Part shown: in pieces, positions 1 to 7,125 of the stretch
Layout: each line of letters begins with the position of its first letter
How positions within the stretch are numbered: the stretch's first letter is position 1
NCBI RefSeq assembly: GCF_028437565.1
Contig: NZ_JAMRYR010000003.1
Location: 248,001-312,000 of the forward strand
Length of the DNA: 64,000 bases
Reading direction: 5' to 3'
DNA from: Actinomyces sp. B33
Lineage (GTDB): Bacteria > Actinomycetota > Actinomycetes > Actinomycetales > Actinomycetaceae
The notes under the pieces: model-generated
The model's input: only the letters and a program-made list of their open reading frames with translations
Told to the model about the DNA's origin: nothing
The model's database searches: none
Made by a program: the position numbers and the translations under genes

Positions 1-1
1 G

Positions 2-223
2 TGGTTCTTCATCGCCCGCGCCCGTGCGCAGGAGACGAGCGACGAGGGGTGGACGGATCTCGAGCGGGACGTCATCGACGAGCAGGCGTGGTGGGATCTC
101 GACGAGTTGGAGGAGGCCAGCGCCGGCCAGGAGGTCTATCCGCGCCGACTGGTGGATCTCGCGCGGAGGTGGCGGCTCGGGTGGGACGGCGTCACGGAGT
201 GGATCGAGGAGAGGCAGTCCTGA
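2..223 (+). CDS. NUDIX hydrolase, C-terminal fragment (partial at window start)
   Basis: An open frame runs from base 2 to a TGA at 221-223 and gives 73 residues that begin inside the protein. The pattern WFFIAR, a DEQAWWDLDEL block, YPRRLVDL and a final G-W-D-G segment is typical of the C-terminal half of actinobacterial NUDIX hydrolases, where the WW-L-EL block follows the last strand of the fold. The catalytic NUDIX box lies upstream of the window, so substrate and activity cannot be judged. It is convergent with serB, with only 18 nt between the two stop codons. The family call rests on general pattern only. Confidence 0.6.
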   Translation, partial: WFFIARARAQETSDEGWTDLERDVIDEQAWWDLDELEEASAGQEVYPRRLVDLARRWRLGWDGVTEWIEERQS

Positions 224-241
224 GCGGCGCGGCCGTCCGAT

Positions 242-937
242 TCATCCGGACAGGCCGAGGGGCTCGATGAGGACGTCGAGGCGCCGGACGTCGACCCGGT
301 AGGGGACGCGCTCGCGCACCGCGGGCTTGGCGCAGAAAGCGATCCCGGTCCCGGCGGCGGACATCATCGCGATGTCGTTGGCCCCGTCCCCGATGGCGGC
401 GGTGCGGGCCGGGTCGATGCCGTGGAGCCGGGCCCATCGGCCCAGGCGCTCGGCCTTGACGTCGGCGGTGACGATCTCGCCGACGAGGCGCCCGGTGAGG
501 GTCCCGTCGCGGACTTCCAGGCGGTTGGCGCACCAGTGGTCGATCCCGAGCCTGCGGCACAGGGGGGCGATGACCTCCTCGAAGCCCCCGGAGACGACCC
601 CGAAGACGCCGCCGGCGCGGTGGACGGCACCGATGAGGTCGGGCGCCCCGGGGGTGACGTCGAGGGAATCGAGGACTGCGGCGAAGGCGGACCGGGGGAC
701 GCCGGCGAGGGCGGCGACCCTGGCCCGCAGGGAGGCGGCGAAGTCGAGCTCGCCGTTCATCGCGCGTTCGGTGATGCGGGCGACGTCGTCGCCGACGCCG
801 GCGAACGCGGCGAGCTCGTCGATGACCTCCTGGGCGATGAGCGTCGAGTCGACGTCGGTGACGACGAGGAGGGGGCGCTCGGCGGAGGTCAGGCGGGGGA
901 CGAGGACGGCGCCGGCACGGGGAGCTCCGGCGCTCAC
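242..937 (-). CDS. serB: Phosphoserine phosphatase SerB
   Basis: 231-residue HAD-superfamily enzyme that hydrolyses O-phospho-L-serine to serine, the last step of serine synthesis. Motif I is DVDSTLI near residue 21 (nucleophile Asp and DxDxT pattern), motif II is the VVSGG segment, and motif IV is [10 protein letters not shown] near the C-terminus. There is no N-terminal ACT domain, so it is a short single-domain form, unlike mycobacterial SerB2. The GTG start at 937 overlaps the glgC stop (GTGA, 4 nt), so the two are co-transcribed and probably translationally coupled. The pairing with glgC has no obvious pathway meaning. Confidence 0.9.
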   Translation of the reverse strand: MSAGAPRAGAVLVPRLTSAERPLLVVTDVDSTLIAQEVIDELAAFAGVGDDVARITERAMNGELDFAASLRARVAALAGVPRSAFAAVLDSLDVTPGAPDLIGAVHRAGGVFGVVSGGFEEVIAPLCRRLGIDHWCANRLEVRDGTLTGRLVGEIVTADVKAERLGRWARLHGIDPARTAAIGDGANDIAMMSAAGTGIAFCAKPAVRERVPYRVDVRRLDVLIEPLGLSG

Positions 938-2178
938 CTGGTGACGACCGAGCCCTTGGGGACGATCGTGATCCCCGAGTCGGTGACGGTGAAGCCCCGT
1001 TCGAGGTCGCGGTCGCGGTCCAGCCCGATCGAGGCGCCCTCGTGGACCTCGACGTGCTTGTCGAGGATCGCCTTGGAGACGACCGCGTGACGGCCGATGC
1101 GCGACCCGTGGAGGAGCACCGAGTCCGTGACCTGCGCCCACGAGTGGATGTAGGTGTTGGGGGAGACGATCGAGTGGTAGACCTCTCCGCCGGAGATGAT
1201 GACGCCGGGGGAGACGAAGGAGTCGACGGCGTGGCCCATGCGCGAGCGCTCCGCCCCGTAGACGAATTTCGCCGGCGGCAGGGCGCCGTCGATCATCGTC
1301 ATCGTCGGCCACGCCCGGTTGTAGAGGTTGAACACGGGGTGGACGCTGATGAGGTCCATGTTCGCCTCGTAGTAGGCGTCGAGGGTTCCGACGTCGCGCC
1401 AGTAGTCGCGATCGCGGTCGGTCGAGCCGGGGACGTCGTTGTCCTTGAAGTCGTAGACGCCGCATTCGCCGCGCTCGACGAACCAGGGGATGATATCGCC
1501 GCCCATGTCGTGCTTCGAGGAGTCGTCGGCGCCGTCGACGCGCAGGGCGTTGACGAGGGCGTCGGTGGTGAAGACGTAGTTGCCCATCGAGGCGAGGACC
1601 TTCGTCGGGTCGTCGGCCAGTCCCTCGGCGTGGGCGGGCTTCTCGTGGAAGTGCTTGACGTGCCCGTCGACCGCGTCGATGACGCCCAGGGCGGGGGCGA
1701 GCTCGATCGGCTGGCGGATGCCGGCGACGGTGGCGGGCAGGCCGGAGTCGATGTGGTGCTGGACCATCTGGGAGAAGTCCATGCGGTAGATGTTGTCGGC
1801 GCCGATGATGACGATGTAGTCGGGGCGCTCGTCGTCGACGATGTTGAGGGACTGGTAGATCGCGTCGGCGCTGCCGAGGTACCAGTGGGGTCCGCGGCGC
1901 TGCTGGGCGGGCACGGGGGCGATGAAGTTGCCCAGGAGGGGGGAGGTATACCACGTCTTCGTCACGTGGCGGTCGAGGGAGTGGGATTTGTACTGGGTGA
2001 GGACGACGACCTTGAGGTAGCCGGAGTTGACGATGTTCGACAGAGCGAAATCGATGAGTCGGAAGTGCCCCCCGAAGGGGACCGCGGGCTTCGCGCGGTC
2101 CTGCGTCAGCGGCATGAGGCGCTTGCCCTCGCCGCCGGCCAGGACGATCGCCAGTACGTTGTTCTTCGCCATGCGCAT
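934..2178 (-). CDS. glgC: Glucose-1-phosphate adenylyltransferase (ADP-glucose pyrophosphorylase)
   Basis: 414-residue enzyme making ADP-glucose from glucose-1-phosphate and ATP, the committed step of glycogen/alpha-glucan synthesis. The N-terminus shows the nucleotidyltransferase loop LAGGEGKRL, followed by the [14 protein letters not shown] pattern, and the C-terminal third carries the left-handed beta-helix typical of GlgC. Length is normal for the family. Two in-frame ATGs (2178 and 2172) are possible starts; neither has a clear ribosome binding site. It is divergent from the glucan synthase gene at 2344, as Rv1213 and Rv1212c are in M. tuberculosis, and is followed by serB with a 4-nt overlap. 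Confidence 0.95.
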   Translation of the reverse strand: MRMAKNNVLAIVLAGGEGKRLMPLTQDRAKPAVPFGGHFRLIDFALSNIVNSGYLKVVVLTQYKSHSLDRHVTKTWYTSPLLGNFIAPVPAQQRRGPHWYLGSADAIYQSLNIVDDERPDYIVIIGADNIYRMDFSQMVQHHIDSGLPATVAGIRQPIELAPALGVIDAVDGHVKHFHEKPAHAEGLADDPTKVLASMGNYVFTTDALVNALRVDGADDSSKHDMGGDIIPWFVERGECGVYDFKDNDVPGSTDRDRDYWRDVGTLDAYYEANMDLISVHPVFNLYNRAWPTMTMIDGALPPAKFVYGAERSRMGHAVDSFVSPGVIISGGEVYHSIVSPNTYIHSWAQVTDSVLLHGSRIGRHAVVSKAILDKHVEVHEGASIGLDRDRDLERGFTVTDSGITIVPKGSVVTR

Positions 2179-2343
2179 ACTTTAAGCGCCGGTGTGGCCC
2201 AGCGCACGTTCGGCTCGCCAAGTGGCGCAAGTCACATTTTTGGACGTAGGCTCTCCCTGTCCATCGGATCCCCTTCGCCCCCGGACCCGGCGGCGTCCGG
2301 CTAGGCTCGATCCCCGGACGTGTCCCGCGCCGAAAGGAAGCAC

Positions 2344-3567
2344 ATGCGCATCGACCTGCTGACCCGCGAGTACCCGCCCCACGTCTACGGGGGGGCCGGG
2401 GTCCACGTCGTCGAACTGGCCAAAGTCCTGCGCGGCCTCGTCGACGAGGTGCGCGTCCACGCCTTCGACGGGCCCCGCGAGCCCGGCGGCCCCGGCGCCG
2501 ACGCAGGAGTCCTCGGGCACCGCGACCTCCCCGAGCTCGAAGCCGCCAACCCCGCCCTGCGCACCTTCGGCGTCGACCTCCTCATCGCCGAGGCCGCGGC
2601 CGGCGCCGACCTCGTCCACTCCCACACGTGGTACGCGAACTTCGCCGGGCACCTCGCCTCGCTCCTGCACGACGTCCCCCACGTCGTCTCCGCCCACTCC
2701 CTCGAGCCCCTGCGCCCCTGGAAGGCCGAGCAGCTCGGCGGGGGGTATCGGCTCTCCTCCTACGTCGAGAAGGCCTCCTACGAGGCCGCGGCGGCGATCA
2801 TCGCCGTGTCCAACGGGATGCGCGACGACATCCTGCGCTGCTACCCGGGCATCGACCCGGACCGCGTCCACGTCATCCACAACGGTATCGATCTCGACGC
2901 GTGGAAGGCCCCCGCGACCGACGACGAGAGGGCCCTGCAGGCCGCCGTCCTCGACGAGCACGGGATCGACCCGGATCGGCGCACCGTCGTCTTCGTCGGG
3001 CGCATCACCCGGCAGAAAGGACTGCCCCACTTCCTGCGCGCCGCCCGCCGCCTGCCCGACGACGTCCAGATCGTCCTATGCGCCGGCGCCCCCGATACCC
3101 CCGAGATCGCCGCCGAGGTCGACGCCCTCGTCGCCGACCTGCGCGCCCAGCGATCCGGAGTCGTCCTCATCACCGAGATGCTCCCCAGGCCCCACCTGAC
3201 CGCCGTCCTCGACGCCGCCGACGTCTTCATCACCCCCTCCGTCTACGAGCCCCTCGGCATCGTCAACCTCGAGGCCATGGCCCTGGGCCTGCCCGTCGTC
3301 GGCACCGCCACAGGCGGCATCCCCGACGTCATCGTCGACGGCCAGACCGGCCTGCTCATCCCCATCGAGCAGGAATCCGACGGCACCGGAACCCCCCTGG
3401 ACCCCTCCCGATTCGAGGCCGACATGGCCGATCGCCTCATCGCCGTCCTCGACGACCCCGAGGGCGCCCGGCGCATGGGGCAAGCGGGTCTGGAGCGGGC
3501 CAGGGACCTCTTCTCCTGGCAGTCCATCGGGGAGCGGACCGTCGACCTGTACCGCGCCCTCGTGTGA
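2344..3567 (+). CDS. glgA: GT4-type glycogen / maltose-1-phosphate synthase (GlgA/GlgM, actinobacterial)
   Basis: 407-residue GT-B glycosyltransferase. The N-terminal TREYPPHVYGGAGVHV block, the FVGRITRQKGL motif near residue 218 and the EPLGIVNLEAMALGLPVV motif near residue 300 place it in the actinobacterial 'glgA_Coryne' group. Proteins of this group were first annotated as glycogen synthase, but the M. tuberculosis member Rv1212c (GlgM) joins ADP-glucose to glucose-1-phosphate to give maltose-1-phosphate. Which reaction this one catalyses is not visible here. The ATG at 2344 is preferred over an upstream GTG because AAGGAAG lies 3-9 nt before it. Divergent from glgC, which makes its ADP-glucose donor. 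Confidence 0.88.
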   Translation: MRIDLLTREYPPHVYGGAGVHVVELAKVLRGLVDEVRVHAFDGPREPGGPGADAGVLGHRDLPELEAANPALRTFGVDLLIAEAAAGADLVHSHTWYANFAGHLASLLHDVPHVVSAHSLEPLRPWKAEQLGGGYRLSSYVEKASYEAAAAIIAVSNGMRDDILRCYPGIDPDRVHVIHNGIDLDAWKAPATDDERALQAAVLDEHGIDPDRRTVVFVGRITRQKGLPHFLRAARRLPDDVQIVLCAGAPDTPEIAAEVDALVADLRAQRSGVVLITEMLPRPHLTAVLDAADVFITPSVYEPLGIVNLEAMALGLPVVGTATGGIPDVIVDGQTGLLIPIEQESDGTGTPLDPSRFEADMADRLIAVLDDPEGARRMGQAGLERARDLFSWQSIGERTVDLYRALV

Positions 3568-3596
3568 GCCCCTCCCCACGGCCGCCCCGGCGGCGA

Positions 3597-3602
3597 TAGG
3601 CT
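3597..3602 (+). promoter_or_regulatory. -10 hexamer TAGGCT of ABC ATPase gene; likely leaderless
   Basis: TAGGCT ends 7 nt before the ATG at 3610, so transcription would be expected to start at or next to the start codon. No ribosome binding site is visible in the 42 nt after the glgA stop. A good -35 box is not evident. The same TAGGCT hexamer recurs before several other genes in this window. Confidence 0.5.
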
Positions 3603-3609
3603 GGGACCC

Positions 3610-4392
3610 ATGACCCATGTCCTCGAACTCGACCGGGCAGTCGTGTCCCGCAACTCCACGACGATCCTCGACAGCGCCTCCTGGGCGACCGACAACGACC
3701 AGCACTGGGCGATCCTCGGGCCCAACGGCGCCGGCAAGACCACCCTCCTGCGCGCCGCCGTCGGACGCGAGCCCCTCGACTCCGGCACGGCCTCGTTCGC
3801 CGGCGCCCCCGTCACCGACATCGACCCCGCCGAGCTCGCCACCCGCATCGGCTTCGCGTCGTCCTCCCTGGCCCCCCGGGTCCGCCCGCGCACCCTCGTC
3901 GGGGAGCTCGTCCGAACCGCCGCCTGGGGAGTCCACGTCGGACGCGGCCTCGACTACGAGGACGTCGACGACGAGCGCGCCGCCGACCTCATGGCGGCCT
4001 TCGGCGTCTCCCCGCTCGCCGACCGCACGTTCTCCAGCCTGTCCCAGGGGGAGGCCCAGCGCGTCCTCCTCGCCCGCTCGCTGATGACCGACCCCGAGGT
4101 GCTCGTCCTCGACGAGCCCACCGCCGGCCTCGACCTGGGCGCCCGCGAGATGCTCGTCGCCGCCCTGACCGAGATCATCTCCGGCCCCGCGGCCCCCCAG
4201 ATCGTCCTCGTCACCCACCAGGTCGAGGAGATCCCCGAGGGCATCACCCACGCCGCGCTGATGAGCGGCGGGAGGATCGTCGCCGCCGGCCCCATCGAGG
4301 AGACCCTCACCGGCGTCGCCCTCTCCCACGCCTTCGCCCTGCCGCTGACCGCCGGGCGCTCCGACGGCCGCTGGTGGGCCCGCGGCATCTGA
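3610..4392 (+). CDS. ABC transporter ATP-binding protein
   Basis: 260-residue stand-alone ATPase with Walker A GPNGAGKTT (about residues 38-46), signature LSQGEAQR (about 144), Walker B VLVLDEPT and the switch His in VLVTHQVEEI. The arrangement resembles the YlmA/ModF-like single ATPases that are annotated in many actinobacteria without a known permease. No permease or substrate-binding gene lies beside it, so the substrate is unknown. The start at 3610 appears leaderless. It is followed 28 nt later by nfeD with a strong AGGAGAAGGAG site, so nfeD has its own translation signal. Confidence 0.85.
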   Translation: MTHVLELDRAVVSRNSTTILDSASWATDNDQHWAILGPNGAGKTTLLRAAVGREPLDSGTASFAGAPVTDIDPAELATRIGFASSSLAPRVRPRTLVGELVRTAAWGVHVGRGLDYEDVDDERAADLMAAFGVSPLADRTFSSLSQGEAQRVLLARSLMTDPEVLVLDEPTAGLDLGAREMLVAALTEIISGPAAPQIVLVTHQVEEIPEGITHAALMSGGRIVAAGPIEETLTGVALSHAFALPLTAGRSDGRWWARGI

Positions 4393-4420
4393 CCGATCAC
4401 ACGCAGGAGAAGGAGAACCC

Positions 4421-4849
4421 ATGTCCATCGGCTGGTGGCTCGCCATCGCCCTCGTGCTCGTCATCATCGAGGTCCTCACCGTCGACCTCGTCTTCCTCAT
4501 GCTCGCCATCGGCACGCTCGCGGCCGCCCTCGCCGGCTACCTCGGCGGAGGATTCGCCGTCCAGGTCGCCGCCCTCGCCGTCGTCTCGACCGCCCTCCTC
4601 TTCCTCGTCCGGCCCGCGATCAAACGCCACCTGACCGCGGGCGGCGTCGAGACCAACGCCCTCGGGCTCGTCGGCGAGACCGGGACGCTCACCCGTCCGA
4701 TCGGACAGGCCCCCGGACTCGTGCGCCTGCCCGGCGGCGAATGGACCGCCCGCACCCCCGACGACGCCCCTCTCGCGCAGGGAACGACCGTGCGCGTCGT
4801 CGCCATCGACGGGGCCACCGCCCTCGTCGTCCACGAACCGACCGACTGA
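4421..4849 (+). CDS. NfeD-family membrane protein
   Basis: 142 residues: two closely spaced hydrophobic segments over roughly residues 4-65, then a soluble beta-rich domain (about 75-142) matching the NfeD C-terminal OB fold (GLVGETGTL, a VRLPGGEW segment and VRVVAIDGATALV). Short NfeD proteins are partners of SPFH/stomatin proteins in membrane microdomains, and an SPFH gene follows after 23 nt, so the pair is almost certainly one operon and one complex. A strong ribosome binding site (AGGAGAAGGAGAA) precedes the ATG. The long NfeD form with a ClpP-like protease domain is not present here. Confidence 0.88.
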   Translation: MSIGWWLAIALVLVIIEVLTVDLVFLMLAIGTLAAALAGYLGGGFAVQVAALAVVSTALLFLVRPAIKRHLTAGGVETNALGLVGETGTLTRPIGQAPGLVRLPGGEWTARTPDDAPLAQGTTVRVVAIDGATALVVHEPTD

Positions 4850-4872
4850 CCCCCGACCGAAAGCAGGCCCAC

Positions 4873-5769
4873 ATGCTCCTGACCGAACTCGCCGCCGGCG
4901 TCGGAGGATTCGTCCTCCTCCTCATCGTCGCCCTCGTCGTCATCGTCCTGGCGCGCGCCGTCCAGATCGTCCCCCAGTCGCGTGCCCTCGTCATCGAGCG
5001 CCTCGGGAAGTTCCACTCGGTGATGTACGGAGGCTTCCACGTCGTCATCCCCTTCATCGACAGGATCGCCAACCGCGTCGACCTGCGCGAGCAGGTGACG
5101 AGCTTCCCCCCGCAGCCCGTCATCACCGCCGACAACGTCGTCGTCTCCATCGACTCGGTGATCTACTACCAGGTCACCGACCCCATGCACGCGACCTACG
5201 AGATCGCCAACTACATCCAGGCCATCGAGCAGCTCACCGTCACCACCCTGCGCAACGTCATCGGCTCCCTCGACCTGGAGGCGACCCTGACGAGCCGCGA
5301 CTCGATCAACTCCCAACTGCGCGGCGTCCTCGACGAGGCCACCGGGCGCTGGGGGATCCGCGTCAACCGCGTCGAGCTCAAGGCCATCGACCCGCCGCCG
5401 TCGATCCAGCAGGCCATGGAGCAGCAGCTGCGCGCCGAGCGGGACAAGCGGGCCGCGATCCTCACCGCGGAGGGCGTCCGCCAGTCCCAGATCCTCAAGG
5501 CCGAGGGCGAGAAGCAGGCCGCGATCCTCACCGCCGAAGGCCAATCCCAGGCGGCCATCACCCGCGCCCAGGGCGACGCCCAGGCCATCCAGACGGTCTT
5601 CGACGCCATCCACGCGGGCAACCCCACCCCCGACCTCCTGAGCTACCAGTACCTCCAGATGCTCCCGCAGATCGCCCGCGGAGAGGCGTCGAAGGTGTGG
5701 GTCGTCCCCACCGAGCTCACCGCCGCACTCGACTCGATCGCCAAGGGCTTCGCCCCCAAGGCCGACTGA
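4873..5769 (+). CDS. SPFH/stomatin-family membrane protein (QmcA-like)
   Basis: 298 residues. One N-terminal membrane helix (about residues 9-30) is followed by the stomatin/prohibitin (SPFH) domain (QSRALVIERLGKFH, then PFIDRIANRVDLREQ). A charged, Ala-rich coiled coil follows at about residues 195-245 with the repeated motif ILTAEG / ILKAEG typical of QmcA and HflK-like proteins. It likely forms oligomeric membrane scaffolds with the NfeD protein encoded just upstream. The ATG at 4873 is chosen because it begins right at the membrane anchor and follows GAAAGCAGG; the same frame stays open further upstream but only as a shadow of nfeD. Confidence 0.9.
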   Translation: MLLTELAAGVGGFVLLLIVALVVIVLARAVQIVPQSRALVIERLGKFHSVMYGGFHVVIPFIDRIANRVDLREQVTSFPPQPVITADNVVVSIDSVIYYQVTDPMHATYEIANYIQAIEQLTVTTLRNVIGSLDLEATLTSRDSINSQLRGVLDEATGRWGIRVNRVELKAIDPPPSIQQAMEQQLRAERDKRAAILTAEGVRQSQILKAEGEKQAAILTAEGQSQAAITRAQGDAQAIQTVFDAIHAGNPTPDLLSYQYLQMLPQIARGEASKVWVVPTELTAALDSIAKGFAPKAD

Positions 5770-5790
5770 CACGACACCGGAGACCAGGAC

Positions 5791-7125
5791 ATGGACGCCC
5801 AGCACGACAAGGTCATGCGCGAGGTCGCCCAGCGCGACATCCGCTTCATCCGACTGTGGTTCACCGATGTCGCCGGCGTCCTCAAATCGGTCGCCATCGA
5901 CCCCGGGGAGCTCGAGGCCGCATTCGACGAGGGCATCGGCTTCGACGGATCCGCCATCGAGGGCCTGACCCGCGTCCACGAGTCCGACATGCTCCTCAAG
6001 CCCGACCCCTCGACCTTCCAGCTCCTGCCCTGGAGGTCCGAGAACGAGGCCGTCGCGCGGATGTTCTGCGACGTACTGACCCCCGACGGCCGGCCGGCCC
6101 GCTCCGATCCGCGCGGCGCCCTCGAGCGGGCCGTCCAACGCGCCCACGACCTCGGGTTCACCGTCATGGTCCACCCCGAGATCGAGTTCTACCTCCTGCA
6201 CCAGCCCTTCACCATCGACCACATGGTCCCCGTCGACAACGCCGGCTACTTCGACCACGTCGCCCGAGGGGACTCCAACGACTTCAGGCGCCGGGCGATC
6301 CAGATGCTCGAGGCCATGGGGATCCCCGTCGAGTTCTCCCACCACGAGGGGGGCCCCGGGCAGAACGAGATCGACCTGCGCGCCGTCGACGCGGTCGCCG
6401 CCGCCGACAACATCATGACGGCCCGGACCCTCATCGAGGAGGTCGCGCTGCGCGAGGACCTCGTCGCCACCTTCATGCCCAAACCGTTCATCGACCACCC
6501 CGGCTCGGGCATGCACACCCACATCTCCCTCTTCGAGGGGGGCGAGAACGCCTTCTACTCGGCCTCCGGCGAATACCAGCTCTCCCGCACAGGCCGGTGC
6601 TTCATCGCCGGGCTCCTCCATCACGCCTCCGAGATCTGCGCGATCACCAACCAGCACGTCAACTCGTACAAGCGCCTGTGGGGCGGGGGAGAGGCGCCCT
6701 CCTACGTGTGCTGGGGGCACAACAACCGCTCCGCCCTCGTGCGCGTCCCCCTGTACAAGCCCAACAAGCGCGCCGCCGCCCGGATCGAGTACCGGGCCCT
6801 CGATCCCTCCGCCAACCCCTATTTGGCCCTCGCCGTCCTCATCACCGCCGGCCTCGACGGCATCGAGCGCGGCCTCGACCTCATGCCCGAGGCGGAGGAC
6901 AACGTCTGGGACCTCACCGATCGCGAGCGCCAGGTGCTCGGCATCGAGGCGCTGCCCGCCTCCCTGTCCTCGGCGGTCGCCGCGATGCGCGGCTCGGACC
7001 TCGTCGCCCGCGCCCTCGGGGAGGAGGTCTTCGACTACGTCCTTCGCAACAAGGAGAAGGAGTGGATCGAGTACCGCCACCAGGTGACCCCCCAGGAGAT
7101 CCGCCAGTTCCTCAAGGTCAACTGA
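5791..7125 (+). CDS. glnA2: Type I glutamine synthetase, GlnA2-like (no adenylylation tyrosine)
   Basis: 444 residues, the size of GSI-alpha/GlnA2 enzymes rather than the roughly 470-residue GlnA1. GFDGSAIEG (about residue 49), PEIEFYL, SHHEGGPGQNEIDLR, GSGMHTHISLFEG and EYRALDPSANPYLAL are the metal, ATP and glutamate site motifs. At the place where GlnA1 carries the adenylylated tyrosine (NLYDLP in E. coli) this protein reads NVWDLT, so Tyr is replaced by Trp. It is the Rv2222c position next to glnE. It may make glutamine or, as shown for some actinobacterial GlnA-like enzymes, use other amines; this cannot be settled here. glnE starts on the last base of its stop codon. Confidence 0.9.
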   Translation: MDAQHDKVMREVAQRDIRFIRLWFTDVAGVLKSVAIDPGELEAAFDEGIGFDGSAIEGLTRVHESDMLLKPDPSTFQLLPWRSENEAVARMFCDVLTPDGRPARSDPRGALERAVQRAHDLGFTVMVHPEIEFYLLHQPFTIDHMVPVDNAGYFDHVARGDSNDFRRRAIQMLEAMGIPVEFSHHEGGPGQNEIDLRAVDAVAAADNIMTARTLIEEVALREDLVATFMPKPFIDHPGSGMHTHISLFEGGENAFYSASGEYQLSRTGRCFIAGLLHHASEICAITNQHVNSYKRLWGGGEAPSYVCWGHNNRSALVRVPLYKPNKRAAARIEYRALDPSANPYLALAVLITAGLDGIERGLDLMPEAEDNVWDLTDRERQVLGIEALPASLSSAVAAMRGSDLVARALGEEVFDYVLRNKEKEWIEYRHQVTPQEIRQFLKVN

